NCBI RefSeq assembly: GCF_023238625.1 | Contig: NZ_CP096670.1 | Location: 3,018,501-3,082,500, forward strand | DNA: 64,000 bases | Direction of reading: 5' to 3' | Source: Agarivorans sp. TSD2052 | GTDB taxonomy: Bacteria; Pseudomonadota; Gammaproteobacteria; Enterobacterales; Celerinatantimonadaceae | Shown: positions 8,274 to 17,359 of the stretch, piece after piece | Numbering within the stretch: position 1 is the first letter of the stretch | Layout of the letters: every line of letters starts with the position of its first letter | The notes under the pieces: generated by a model | The model's database searches: none | The model's input: the letters and a program-made list of their open reading frames with translations, nothing else | Told to the model about the DNA's origin: nothing | Translations under genes and position numbers: made by a program

Positions 8274-9986
8274 ATGGAAGCTGATAGTTTTTTCCCATTT
8301 GCTACGCTTGTTCTCGCCACGGTCACCTTATGTATCGCGATTTCCTCAACACTCCGTTTAGGTACAGTGGTAGGTTTTATTATCGCCGGCATCGCCTTAG
8401 GGCCTTATACCCCGGGCTTGGTAGCCGCCACGAACGTTGAACTACTTCAGCAAATTGCCGACTTTGGCGTAGTATTATTCCTGTTTACTATCGGTTTAGA
8501 AATTAAACCTATCGACCTATGGGGAATGAAGAGAAGCCTTATAATTCAGGGCTTGGGGCAAGTTTTAGTCACCGCGAGTGTGTTCTCATTATTGGGTTAC
8601 ATTTTAGGCTTTGCTTGGGAAACAGGCTTTACTCTGGGTTTGATTTTTGGTCAATCATCTACCGCAGTAGTGATGACCATGCTTAAAGAGAACAATGAAC
8701 TCAATACTTCTCACGGCAAAAACATCTTCACTAATTTAATGGGGCAAGACATCAGCATTGTGCCCATCATGGCTATATTTCCTATTCTTGCCCATCAATC
8801 TAACCCTGCATCAAACGGTGCGCTATTAAGCACTCTGCTGCTGGTTCTCGTGGTTCTGTCCATTGTAGCTATTGGGCTATATTTACTACCAATTGGGCTA
8901 CGCTTAAGTGCCAAAGCGCATAGTAAAGAAGGCTTCATGTTATGCCTTTTTGTGTCTATTTTTGCCACCGTATGGATCGTAGATGAAGTTGGGCTTTCGG
9001 CTACTTTAGGGGCTTTTTTACTGGGGATTTGCTTATCTAACTCTAGTTTTCGTTTTACGGTAGAAAACATCATTAATCCTTTTAAAGGCATTTTAATGGG
9101 CTTGCTTTTTATCTCAGTTGGCATGTCGATAAACCTCGATTTAGTGTTAAGCAACTACCAAGACTTAGTTATTTTGCTGATACTAGTGATTAGCCTTAAA
9201 TTATTGGTGTTTTATACGCTGGCTCGGTGTGACAGCCAAACCAACGCCACCAGTATAAAGACGGCTTTTGCCTTAGGCCAAGTGGGAGAATTTGCCTTTG
9301 TATTGCTAGGGCTTGCCGCAAGTTTAAATGTGCTAAATAGCGCTTATGCCGCACTAGGGATTATGGTTGCCAGCATCAGCATGGTACTTACCCCTTGGAT
9401 ATACAAATTGGGTAATCATCTCGCTAAGCGGGTACTGCAAAAAGAGCAGTCTACACAAGCTGTATCGAGCAAACCGCTTGAAAGCGATGATAGCCAATTA
9501 GTCATCATTGGGCTTGATGAAGTGGGCCGGCTAATGGCAAGGCTGGCTAAAAGGGCGCAAATCCCCTACATCGCTTTTGATTCAGAATTTAGCTGCGTTG
9601 AAAACGGCAAAAAGCTAGGCTTAAACGTGCACTATGGCGACATAATGCAACCCAGTATTCAAGAGCGAGCAAAGCTACAGCAAGCCAAAGCGGTATTTGT
9701 GTCTGTGGACCATTCCGGCTCTTTGCGAAAGATTTGTTTAATGTTATCTAAATACCCCTCTTTAGAAACTTACGCGCGAACCAAATCCAGAGCCGATGAG
9801 TTTTTCTTAAAAGAGCACGGCGTTCAATACGCCGGTTCTGTCTACATCGAAAGTACCTTATTGAGGGGCCGCGATCTGCTGTTAAATTTTGGCCTTGAAG
9901 AAGAACAGGTTTTTCAACTTATCGATGACCTAAGGTCAGATCTATTTGCGAGCGACTACCTAAGCTTTAAAAGCCACCAGTCATAA
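8274..9986 (+). CDS. CPA2-family cation:proton antiporter with RCK/TrkA-N domain (Kef/YbaL type)
   Basis: 570 residues. Residues 1-385 form about 12 membrane segments of a Na+/H+ exchanger domain; typical stretches are GFIIAGIALGPYTPG, DFGVVLFLFTIGLEI and FGQSSTAVVMTML. Residues about 405-540 form a TrkA-N (RCK) nucleotide-binding domain, as in KefB, KefC and YbaL, which expel K+ or other monovalent cations in exchange for protons. The dinucleotide loop reads IIGLDEVGR, with Asp where most relatives have the middle Gly of GxGxxG, so nucleotide binding may differ. No KefF/KefG-like flavoprotein partner is adjacent. The gene appears to be monocistronic. Confidence 0.88.
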   Translation: MEADSFFPFATLVLATVTLCIAISSTLRLGTVVGFIIAGIALGPYTPGLVAATNVELLQQIADFGVVLFLFTIGLEIKPIDLWGMKRSLIIQGLGQVLVTASVFSLLGYILGFAWETGFTLGLIFGQSSTAVVMTMLKENNELNTSHGKNIFTNLMGQDISIVPIMAIFPILAHQSNPASNGALLSTLLLVLVVLSIVAIGLYLLPIGLRLSAKAHSKEGFMLCLFVSIFATVWIVDEVGLSATLGAFLLGICLSNSSFRFTVENIINPFKGILMGLLFISVGMSINLDLVLSNYQDLVILLILVISLKLLVFYTLARCDSQTNATSIKTAFALGQVGEFAFVLLGLAASLNVLNSAYAALGIMVASISMVLTPWIYKLGNHLAKRVLQKEQSTQAVSSKPLESDDSQLVIIGLDEVGRLMARLAKRAQIPYIAFDSEFSCVENGKKLGLNVHYGDIMQPSIQERAKLQQAKAVFVSVDHSGSLRKICLMLSKYPSLETYARTKSRADEFFLKEHGVQYAGSVYIESTLLRGRDLLLNFGLEEEQVFQLIDDLRSDLFASDYLSFKSHQS

Positions 9987-10006
9987 CTTGGTAAATAGCG
10001 AGTGGT

Positions 10007-10027
10007 CATTTATAGGTGCTATAAATG
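10007..10027. repeat. Hairpin after the antiporter gene
   Basis: CATTTATAG-GTG-CTATAAATG is a perfect 9-bp inverted repeat with a 3-base loop, 21 bases after the antiporter stop codon. It lacks a T run, so it may be a weak terminator or a mRNA 3'-end structure. Confidence 0.5.
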
Positions 10028-10168
10028 AGTTTGTCAGCCCGCAAGCGGCGAGAAAACCACCTTAAAGGCTGATTAAACAAAACGACCAAAAGCCAATTTT
10101 GTACAAAACCTTATGGGTAAACTACGTTATGATGAGCCATCAATAGCGTTAACACGGAGGTAAGCAAT

Positions 10169-10993
10169 ATGGCAATAGAACAAGCACGATATCAGCTTGC
10201 CGAAGAGCTTGGCGGTATAGAGATATTAAATGCCCGCTATGAGAAGCAACACTTCTCGCGCCACAGCCACGAGGGCTACACCATTGGCGTAATTAAAACT
10301 GGCGCACAACAGTTTTACCGTACTGGCGGCAACCATATCGCCCCGCAAAATAGCATTATTTTGGTTAACGCCGACGAAGTACATACCGGCTGTTCAGCCT
10401 CTGAGGGCGGCTGGTCGTATCAAGCTATGTACCCTACACCCGAGCAGTTTGAACAGCTAAGCCAAGACTTAGGCATTAAGCAGCAAGGCGCGCCCTACTT
10501 TAACCAAGCAGTGGTACAAGATGCGGTGCTAGCAAACTCGCTGCGTAATACCATGGCAATCCTTGAGCAATCAAGCAACCGCTTGTTACGCGAAAGTATG
10601 GTCTATTCTAGCCTTAGCTTATTAATGGCTCGGCACAGTAAAAGCCGCACTGCCAGCCCTTCCCTCGGCTTTGCCAAAAACAGCCTGAGTTTGGTCAAAC
10701 AGTTTTTAGATGAACAACCTGAAGCCGATATATCACTCACCGAGCTGGCAAACCTGGTTAATCTTAGCCCTTGTTACTTAGCAAAACGTTTTGTCAAATT
10801 GTACGGTATTCCACCGCACGCTTATCAAATTCAAGCCCGAATACGGTTGGCTAAACGCTTGTTGCGCCAAGGTCAAAAACAGCTAGACGTAGCACTAGAT
10901 TGTGGCTTTCATGACCAAAGCCATTTAAGTCGCCATTTCAAACGTGCCTTAGGTATTACGCCTGGCCGCTACGCCAAAGAATTTCAGGCTTAG
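10169..10993 (+). CDS. AraC-family transcriptional regulator
   Basis: 274 residues. The N-terminal half is a cupin-like AraC ligand-binding domain (FSRHSHEGYTIGVIKTGAQQ, NADEVHTG). The C-terminal 100 residues hold the double helix-turn-helix of the family (ISLTELANLVNLSPCYLAKR, then DVALDCGFHDQSHLSRHFKR and the closing GITPGRYAK). A good RBS (CACGGAGGTAAGCAAT) precedes the ATG. It lies 37 bases upstream of azlC on the same strand; regulators of this subfamily often control a linked AzlCD exporter, so that is its likely target, with an amino acid as the inducer. Confidence 0.9.
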   Translation: MAIEQARYQLAEELGGIEILNARYEKQHFSRHSHEGYTIGVIKTGAQQFYRTGGNHIAPQNSIILVNADEVHTGCSASEGGWSYQAMYPTPEQFEQLSQDLGIKQQGAPYFNQAVVQDAVLANSLRNTMAILEQSSNRLLRESMVYSSLSLLMARHSKSRTASPSLGFAKNSLSLVKQFLDEQPEADISLTELANLVNLSPCYLAKRFVKLYGIPPHAYQIQARIRLAKRLLRQGQKQLDVALDCGFHDQSHLSRHFKRALGITPGRYAKEFQA

Positions 10994-11030
10994 GCCAGCA
11001 TCACTTACCAGCATTCACTCAAGGACCATT

Positions 11031-11753
11031 GTGACCCCAACAGACACTATTCACCACTTATCTTGGTCGAGCAAAGGTAAAGCCTTTGCCAAGGGCACTC
11101 TCGCCGTATTACCCCTTACCATTGCAGTAATCCCCTGGGGGATCTTAGCAGGATCATACGCAGTAGAAGCAGGTTTAAGCCCATGGCAAAGCCAAGCTAT
11201 GTCGGCAATTTTATTCGCCGGTTCCGCCCAGTTAGTGGCGACTGGAATGTTTAAGTTAGGCGCTAGTTTACTGAGCATATTGCTCACAACGGTATTGATC
11301 ACTTCACGGCACTTTTTATATAGCATGGCCATGCGCCCTAAAATAAGCCCATTACCCTTAAAATGGCGTTTACTGTTGGGCTATTTACTGACCGATGAGT
11401 TGTTCGCTATTGCCAATAAAGACAAAGGTAAAAAATTTGATCCTTGGTATGCGTTAGGCGGAGGCTTAAGTTTTTATATCGGTTGGAACATCGCCTCGGC
11501 GGTGGGTATTGTGGCGGGCGCAAGCATTGAAAACCTCGACAGTTGGGGCCTAGATTTTGCCATAGCCGCCACTTTTATTGCCATTGTGGTGCCCAATATA
11601 AAACAGGCTTCAGGCTTGTTATGTGTGTTAATTGCCTTGGTAAGCTCGGTAGTATGCGAGTTGTTTGCTATACCCGGCGGCTTATTGGTGTCGGCGCTAT
11701 TGGCAATGGGTTTAGCCACCGCTTACGCCAAATGGCGAGGAGAGGCGCAATGA
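11031..11753 (+). CDS. azlC: AzlC-family branched-chain amino acid exporter, large subunit
   Basis: 240 residues with about seven predicted membrane segments. Family features are GILAGSYAVEAGLSPWQSQ, SAILFAGSAQLVATGM and TSRHFLYSMAMRPK, the last being the conserved region in the AzlC/YgaZ group. The start is GTG, supported by AAGGA five bases upstream. The stop overlaps the azlD start in ATGA. Together with the small subunit it should export branched-chain or related amino acids across the inner membrane. The upstream AraC gene probably regulates it. Confidence 0.9.
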   Translation: MTPTDTIHHLSWSSKGKAFAKGTLAVLPLTIAVIPWGILAGSYAVEAGLSPWQSQAMSAILFAGSAQLVATGMFKLGASLLSILLTTVLITSRHFLYSMAMRPKISPLPLKWRLLLGYLLTDELFAIANKDKGKKFDPWYALGGGLSFYIGWNIASAVGIVAGASIENLDSWGLDFAIAATFIAIVVPNIKQASGLLCVLIALVSSVVCELFAIPGGLLVSALLAMGLATAYAKWRGEAQ

Positions 11754-12052
11754 TTTGGTTGAGTATTTTTGCCATGGCAGCCATTGTATTTGCCAGCCGC
11801 TATTTGTTTTTAGAGCCTAAAATTCCCTTACGTTTAAGTAAGACCGCACTGCAATTTTTAAGCTATTCGGCACCCGCTGTGCTTACCGCTATTTTTGCGC
11901 CCATTGTATTTGTGCGCGAAGGTGAGCTGGCAGTAGGCTTAACTAACCCTTATTTATTGGCGGCGATATTAGCCACGGTGTTAGCGGTATTCACCCGCAA
12001 CGCTCTTATTACCACGGTACTGAGCATGGCGGTATTCTTTCTTATTAAGTAG
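11750..12052 (+). CDS. azlD: AzlD-family small subunit of amino acid exporter
   Basis: 100 residues with three or four hydrophobic segments, the usual size of AzlD/YgaH. The ATG at 11750 overlaps the azlC stop (ATGA) and is preceded by GAGGAGAGG. The conserved pattern FASRYLFLEP followed by LSYSAPAVLTA is present. A longer frame starting inside azlC exists, but the overlapping ATG is the expected start of this pair. It acts together with AzlC as the second component of the exporter. Confidence 0.88.
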   Translation: MIWLSIFAMAAIVFASRYLFLEPKIPLRLSKTALQFLSYSAPAVLTAIFAPIVFVREGELAVGLTNPYLLAAILATVLAVFTRNALITTVLSMAVFFLIK

Positions 12053-12134
12053 CCCACACTGAAAAATGGCCGTTTACTCTGCAAGGTAAAAGGCCAGCGT
12101 AAACTGCGCTAGCTTTAACTATTTGGTTACTTTT

Positions 12135-12515
12135 TCACTGCTCTAGCCAAACCAATGCATCTTGCTCTTGTTCAAATATTTTCACTTCGCCGGCGATAAA
12201 CCATTGGCCTATTTTGGAGGCTAATTCTAACCACTGTTGATTGCCCAGAATGGCGATTTTCTCAAAGCTTTTACCATGTTTTAAACCTAACTTTAAATCA
12301 TCCCAAGCGGCTCGTAGCTCCCAACCTTCCAATTCGCTGGCATCAAAAAAGCCACGAATACGGGGGTGATCCACCTCGGCCAAGGCAGATTCAAGCATTG
12401 GAGTAATTGCTTGGTAGTCTTGATGAGTGAGTTTGCCATAAGCTCGAAATGACACAAGTAAACGCGTTTCTACACGCTCTATACCTACAGTTATACCATG
12501 TCGACGAATGCTCAT
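12135..12515 (-). CDS. SpoIIAA-like (STAS/DUF3478) protein
   Basis: 126 residues from the ATG at 12515, which has AAGGA ten bases upstream; a longer frame begins further upstream but lacks such a site. The pattern fits the SpoIIAA-like family with a CRAL-TRIO/STAS-like fold: YGKLTHQDYQAITPMLESAL, then IRGFFDASELEGWELRAAWDD and a closing FEQEQDALVWLEQ. These small cytoplasmic proteins are widespread in marine gammaproteobacteria and have no settled role. It converges with azlD and stands alone. Confidence 0.82.
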   Translation of the reverse strand: MSIRRHGITVGIERVETRLLVSFRAYGKLTHQDYQAITPMLESALAEVDHPRIRGFFDASELEGWELRAAWDDLKLGLKHGKSFEKIAILGNQQWLELASKIGQWFIAGEVKIFEQEQDALVWLEQ

Positions 12516-12965
12516 TGTATGCTTCCTTGTTAACGCTAAACTTGCTCTACCAGTATGGTAGAGATTGACACATTTAATCACTGTATTTATCCAAAGCTTG
12601 TCTTTTGTCAAAGCCTGAGATAAAAGGTAAGCGCTGACTATTGATAAAATTGAAAGAAAACATCAAAGTAGACAACAAGTTAAAGAAAGAGCATCAACCG
12701 ACCTGCCGCTTTTCGCTAGGTCGCATTTTTAGAGATAGGAAGCCGATCAGGGCGCCCGCATGAAAGGTTCAATATGATTTAGGCAACAACGCCGCCTTTA
12801 TCTGCAAAGCGCCAGCTGAATTCCAGCTTGAGCTACCGTTCTCCAGCCCCCGCTGCACCCCGCGTGCGGAACGTTTCATGAAGCATGGCAAAGTAGAGGC
12901 CATCGCGAAGCGCAAATAGGCCTTAGTATTTGATGTTTTAGCAAAGAGCGTGCACTATTCGGCGA
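12516..12965. other. Intergenic region, no gene recognised
   Basis: No supported gene in about 450 bases. A hairpin with arms CGACCT / AGGTCG at about 12700-12724 is followed by CATTTTTAG and could terminate transcription. The GC-rich stretch 12780-12900 has no open frame of meaningful length and may be the relic of a lost gene. Confidence 0.5.
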
Positions 12966-13358
12966 ATGAGCGACAAGCACTTAACTATTCCACTGCCCTC
13001 TTTGATTCGTCGAATTGGTGGCGACAATACTAAAATAGCAAAGCAAATGGCCCTAGAATGCGGCTGTTTAATAAAGCGTGTTCGCCGCTCAAGAAACTGG
13101 CAACTGATCGGCGAAGAGCCGGCCATTATCAGCTTGAATAACAAGCTGAAAGCGCTAGACATAGAAGCTATGGCTTACCTATGCCTAAAACTTGAAGAAC
13201 ACCTAAAGGCCTACCAAGAACAACAAGAGCCAAAACAAGAGAGGCTTAAGCGACTCATTGACCAAAGCCCTAATATTACCCTCGCTGAATTGATACATAT
13301 CACCGACTGCACCTTAGCCGAGGCTAGGCAAGCACGCTTTGATAGTGACTCGCTGTAA
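12966..13358 (+). CDS. Conserved small protein of the 'ribosome recycling factor family' type
   Basis: 130 residues, charged, no signal peptide. The start MSDKHLTIPLPSLIRRIGGD and the following KRVRRSRNWQLIGE resemble small proteins from Vibrio and relatives that carry the automatic label 'ribosome recycling factor family'. The real function is unknown and it is not Frr itself, which is larger. The C-terminal half (ALDIEAMAYLCLKLEEHLKA) is helical, and the end ITLAELIHITDCTLAEARQA looks like a small helix-turn-helix. It converges with the recQ-like gene 40 bases away. The family match is from memory. Confidence 0.6.
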   Translation: MSDKHLTIPLPSLIRRIGGDNTKIAKQMALECGCLIKRVRRSRNWQLIGEEPAIISLNNKLKALDIEAMAYLCLKLEEHLKAYQEQQEPKQERLKRLIDQSPNITLAELIHITDCTLAEARQARFDSDSL

Positions 13359-13397
13359 GCGTACAGCCATTCAACACGCTACTTTTTGCATTAGCCC

Positions 13398-15359
13398 CTA
13401 GCTTAATTGCCCCCACAAACGCTGCACTTGCTGCAGGGTATTAGCATAAGGAAGTTGTTCGCAACGGCCAAAACCCGCCAATTGGCGTAACTTAAGTTTG
13501 GTTGACCAAGGGCTAGTAATCCCGGTTAAGAAGCGGCACGCCAAAATTGGGCTCAGACTCAGCGTTTTGCTGCCCCCACATTGCGCTTTTAGCGCCTGTA
13601 AATCACTTAATAATTGGCTGTCATTGATCTCAATAGGGCGATTAGAATAGCTAAGTTTAGCCGCTTGCCCGCGGCATACGCTGCAGTGGCCACATTGCTG
13701 AGGGGCGTTGTGATCATCAAAGTAACGCGACAATTGGTAACTTAAACATGAGTCTAATTCGAAAAAACGCACCAGCTGCGCAATACGTTTAATCTCTTTT
13801 TGTTGGTTGTCATTAAAGTAATTAGATAAACGCTCAGCCAAGCTTGCATCGGCGATGCCTGCTGTCTCTACTTGATATACTTCGGTGATTTTCTTAGTTT
13901 CTAATTCTATCAAGCCTTGTTCAGCCAAATACTCTAAGGCGGCAACCACCCGTGACCGCTCGGCTTGGTAGCTATGGTATAGACCATTAAAATCAAGAGT
14001 TCCCCACACCTTCTTCATCTGTGTATGGCGAAATATGGCTTGAATAAAGGCTAAACGCTCCCCAGTGAAGCGCGCTAACACTGCATTTTTGTCTTGTAAG
14101 AATTTGTATCTAAAATCAGCGTAATAGGCGTACAAAGGCTTAACTAATCCTTGAATTTCTAACTGAACTAATAAGGTTTTTAGCGGTAGTTGGCGAATAT
14201 TAGTTAGGCTAGACAGGCTGTTTATTTGTACTTCCCATTGGTCTATTTTCCCTACTAGTTGACTGTCAGTTCGAATATTATTTAGTAAGGTTTCAATACC
14301 ACTTTGTTCTGGCGTATCACCATATACAAAGTTTTCAACGGTTGTTAAGCCATCTAAATTGGCTAAGGTTAAGCAGTTTGATCGATTGCCATCGCGCCCT
14401 GCTCGACCGATTTCTTGGCTGTAGTTTTCAATCGATTTGGGTAAGTCATAATGAACCACAAAACGAATATTGCTTTTGTCTACGCCCATGCCAAAGGCAA
14501 TGGTAGCCACTACCACTTGCACTTTGTCGTTCATAAAATCATTTTGGGTTTGTTGACGCTGCTCATTGGCAAAGCCCGCATGATAGGCCACCGCGTTCAG
14601 CCCTTGGCTTTGCAAGTACGCAGCGACCTCTTCGGCGGTGTGCTGTAAGGTGACATAAACAATGCCTGCGCCAACCTGTTGGCCAATGAAGTTAGCTAGC
14701 CGCTGATTTCTTTGCGCGCTGCTACAGGCCTCTACAGTTAAATCTAAATTTGACCGATAAAACCCCGTTTGCACAATGTCGCTTTCACCAATGGCAAAAC
14801 GCTCGGCCATATCTAATTTTACTTTTTTAGTGGCGGTGGCCGTTAGCAACAACACGAGGGGAATGTTTAGCTCTTGGCGATATTGAGGAAGCTTTAAATA
14901 ATCGGGGCGAAAGTTATGCCCCCATTCTGAAATACAGTGGGCCTCATCAACCACTAACATCGACATCGGTACTGACTGAATAAATTGCCGAAATCGCTCA
15001 TTTTTAAAACGCTCGACCGAGACCATCAATATTTTAGTTTTGCCGCTACGTACGTCGCTCATCACCTGCTTGCTTTGCTCAGCACTTAGGGTGGAATCTA
15101 AACTAGCAGCAGCAATCCCTTTAGACTGCAAAAACTCTAGTTGGTCTTTAATTAAGGCCAATAAGGGCGAAACCACCAAGGTTAGGTGTGGCAATTGCAA
15201 GGCGGTAAACTGATAACACAAAGACTTACCCGAACCGGTGGGAAATATCGCTAAGCAGGAGCGTTGCGCCAGTAAACGTTCAACCACTGGTGCTTGCCCA
15301 TGACGAAAGCTGGTAAAGCCAAAGGTTTGGCTTAACTGGGTTAATAAAGCATCGCTCAT
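13398..15359 (-). CDS. RecQ-family ATP-dependent DNA helicase
   Basis: 653 residues. The helicase core is clear: motif 0 and I (FRHGQAPVVERLL, FPTGSGKSLCYQ), motif II VVDEAHCISEWGHNFRP, motif III LLLTATATKK, and motifs V and VI (VATIAFGMGVDK, QEIGRAGRDG). A RecQ zinc-binding region follows with CLSYQLSRYF and CGHCSVC near residue 560. The last 100 residues are divergent and do not show a clear HRDC domain, so this is a RecQ paralogue rather than the standard RecQ. It unwinds DNA 3' to 5' in repair and recombination. The gene starts 42 bases after the DUF3307 gene and may be cotranscribed with satD. Confidence 0.9.
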   Translation of the reverse strand: MSDALLTQLSQTFGFTSFRHGQAPVVERLLAQRSCLAIFPTGSGKSLCYQFTALQLPHLTLVVSPLLALIKDQLEFLQSKGIAAASLDSTLSAEQSKQVMSDVRSGKTKILMVSVERFKNERFRQFIQSVPMSMLVVDEAHCISEWGHNFRPDYLKLPQYRQELNIPLVLLLTATATKKVKLDMAERFAIGESDIVQTGFYRSNLDLTVEACSSAQRNQRLANFIGQQVGAGIVYVTLQHTAEEVAAYLQSQGLNAVAYHAGFANEQRQQTQNDFMNDKVQVVVATIAFGMGVDKSNIRFVVHYDLPKSIENYSQEIGRAGRDGNRSNCLTLANLDGLTTVENFVYGDTPEQSGIETLLNNIRTDSQLVGKIDQWEVQINSLSSLTNIRQLPLKTLLVQLEIQGLVKPLYAYYADFRYKFLQDKNAVLARFTGERLAFIQAIFRHTQMKKVWGTLDFNGLYHSYQAERSRVVAALEYLAEQGLIELETKKITEVYQVETAGIADASLAERLSNYFNDNQQKEIKRIAQLVRFFELDSCLSYQLSRYFDDHNAPQQCGHCSVCRGQAAKLSYSNRPIEINDSQLLSDLQALKAQCGGSKTLSLSPILACRFLTGITSPWSTKLKLRQLAGFGRCEQLPYANTLQQVQRLWGQLS

Positions 15360-15401
15360 TGATATGGTCTCATTGGGTGGTGGCGAATAATAAAATAAGG
15401 C

Positions 15402-16145
15402 TTATGCAAGCGCATGATACAAAGCATGGGCAGCCAAGCCGGTAAGTACGCTAATAGCCACACTTAATAAGGTGCCTAACATTACGTATTCGGTCAGTTG
15501 TCGGTCTGATTGGCCGGTTAAATCGCCAAACCGAAAAATCGATTTAGCCGCCACTATAAAACCTATTGCGGAAAATTGATGCAGCAGCACACAAGTAAGT
15601 ACCAAACTACGCTCAACCATACCAATTGCTTGACCCGCCATAGGCAAGTTTTGTGCGGGTTGCTGGGTAACAGGGCTCCAACGCTGCAATACTAAAGCAA
15701 GTATCTTAGATGTTGGAGTTAAAATGATCAGATACGCCAACCCAACCACCATCACCTTAGGCTGCATAAGCTGCTGACGAAGCGGCTCAACGATGTGCCA
15801 AGCGTGGCTAAGGTCTACCACCAGCAGCAAAAACACCAGCACTTGCGCCAACTGGCTGCCAATAAAGTAACGCGCAGTGTCGGGTAAATAGGTACTCAGT
15901 AGCTTAATTAAAAAAGAGGCAAATAGTAAGGCGATACTGGCCACCAGCAATTGGCTGCTAGCGCCGACAAAAAACCAAGCAATAGCGGCAAATGTAAGGC
16001 TAATGATTAGCGCCCGCCAATATAAACGCGGTGTAGCCAATTTTGCACGGCGAATACTTACCGACCACTGCAAGGGCAAACAATAAAACTCAAGTACTAG
16101 GTAAGCTACGCCAACGCTAAGGGCAAACTGGGCCAGTTGTTCCAT
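15402..16145 (-). CDS. DUF3307-like integral membrane protein
   Basis: 247 residues with about seven hydrophobic segments (for example VGVAYLVLEFYCLPLQW, VLVFLLLVVDLSHAWH and VMLGTLLSVAISVLTGLAA). Proteins of this type (DUF3307) are commonly encoded beside SatD-like proteins, as here; the two genes overlap by 29 bases, so they are translationally coupled. The function is unknown; it may be the membrane partner of the SatD protein. Confidence 0.75.
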   Translation of the reverse strand: MEQLAQFALSVGVAYLVLEFYCLPLQWSVSIRRAKLATPRLYWRALIISLTFAAIAWFFVGASSQLLVASIALLFASFLIKLLSTYLPDTARYFIGSQLAQVLVFLLLVVDLSHAWHIVEPLRQQLMQPKVMVVGLAYLIILTPTSKILALVLQRWSPVTQQPAQNLPMAGQAIGMVERSLVLTCVLLHQFSAIGFIVAAKSIFRFGDLTGQSDRQLTEYVMLGTLLSVAISVLTGLAAHALYHALA

Positions 16146-16779
16146 AGTAAAACTCTTCCATAAGTTGTTTAAAATACTGTTTATATTCTTCTAACAGCTG
16201 ATACTGGCTCTGGTTAAGTAGCTTAGTGGCATTAACCCGCGAGCTATTAAGCTGCTTAGCGAGAGCTGCATGGCTAGGCTCTGGCAAATGCCAATATAGG
16301 GCCAGCGCATTCGCTTGTTTGGTGGTGAGCTGTTGAATTTGTAAATCGGCAAACTTGGTGAGCAGATCCATGCGCTGACTAAATACAGGGCGATCACTAA
16401 AAATCCCTAAATAGTGCCTTTTTAAACTATCTAAGCCTCGCCCAGACAACACAAAAGCCTCGCCATTTGAGCGTGAAATAAGCTCAGCCAAAGGGTCAAT
16501 CACACCAATGCCGATACCAATACGCGCATCATAGCTTTTACCATGACTTTGCACAGACCGAAGTGCCAAACGAATATTGAGCGCACACTCTACCGCCACA
16601 GTTGGGTTAGTGAGTACCAACTGAAATGCATCACCACGAAATATTTCATAGCGACATTGGTAGCGTTCACTTTGATCCGCCAAGGTTCGGCTTAAGGCGT
16701 GTATTAGCGTAGCAAAGTGTTGGCTGTCTAGCTCACTAGAACCGACCAAGTCACCGGTAAGCACTGCGACTTGCTGCAT
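16117..16779 (-). CDS. SatD-family protein
   Basis: 220 residues from the ATG at 16779 (AGAGGG upstream); a longer frame starts at a TTG without an RBS. The start VAVLTGDLVGSS and the later RYEIFRGDAFQLVL and ARIGIGIGVID are typical of SatD proteins, which resemble nucleotide-cyclase folds. Residues about 165-205 (QANALALYWHLPEPSHAALA, then KQLNSSRVNATKLLNQSQY) look like a helix-turn-helix, so the protein may bind DNA. Upstream lies a cluster of GTAAC half-sites that could be its own operator. It overlaps the membrane-protein gene and is followed by recQ-like. Confidence 0.8.
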   Translation of the reverse strand: MQQVAVLTGDLVGSSELDSQHFATLIHALSRTLADQSERYQCRYEIFRGDAFQLVLTNPTVAVECALNIRLALRSVQSHGKSYDARIGIGIGVIDPLAELISRSNGEAFVLSGRGLDSLKRHYLGIFSDRPVFSQRMDLLTKFADLQIQQLTTKQANALALYWHLPEPSHAALAKQLNSSRVNATKLLNQSQYQLLEEYKQYFKQLMEEFYYGTTGPVCP

Positions 16780-16797
16780 AATTAGCCCTCTGAAAAA

Positions 16798-16859
16798 GTA
16801 ACCCAATTTAGTTACATTTTAAAATGTAACCTATTTTGGTTACAATGTTAAGTGTAACC
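16798..16859. promoter_or_regulatory. Array of five alternating GTAAC/GTTAC half-sites upstream of satD
   Basis: Half-sites occur at 16798 (GTAACC), 16811 (GTTAC), 16826 (GTAACC), 16838 (GGTTAC) and 16854 (GTAACC), alternating in orientation about every 12-16 bases. The central pair forms a perfect 20-bp palindrome at 16811-16830. This is the 5' region of the minus-strand satD operon and looks like a multi-site operator. Confidence 0.65.
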
Positions 16860-17359
16860 GTTTCTCTAACAATAAATATATCAATATCTGACGAACTAAA
16901 CTGCCGAGCCACGCTAAATCTTCAACATGCGTCATCAATAATATCCTCGCGCCACATAGCCCAATAAGCGCAATGTAAACGCCAGCGGACACTGTCACTA
17001 AGGTTTTTAAGGGCTAAATCACCCCGCAATTTTAGCTGTACTACGCTCTAGTCAGTGCTTTGCCACTAAAATACCGTGATTTAATCAACCTTGAGCTTCG
17101 CGATGAATCAAGCAATCAAACTGCAGCTACTATTGGCTAAAAAGTCGGCCAGAAACTGCCGCACTGATGGCAGTTGCCCGATAGTTTCAACGATCATCTT
17201 CACGGCTATTAGCCGCTTGACTGCTCCCCCTCTAAACCCACACTGCGGGTGGGTTCAAGGTTTCACTCACAACACGCTTTACCGCTGGGCTCGGACAGCC
17301 AGCAAAGCACTGATACCGCTATTCCCCTCTACATAAGTAAAAAAGTTAAGGAGAGCATC
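16860..17359. other. Intergenic region between satD and the Tle1-like gene
   Basis: About 500 bases without a supported gene between two divergent genes. A plus-strand frame at 17091-17336 has no RBS and no family resemblance. The segment should hold the promoter of the DUF2235 gene; its RBS is AAGGAGAG at about 17348-17355. Confidence 0.5.

Noticed and set aside
17091-17336. Plus-strand open frame upstream of the DUF2235 gene
   Set aside because: No ribosome binding site, no family likeness, and it overlaps the promoter region of the following gene.
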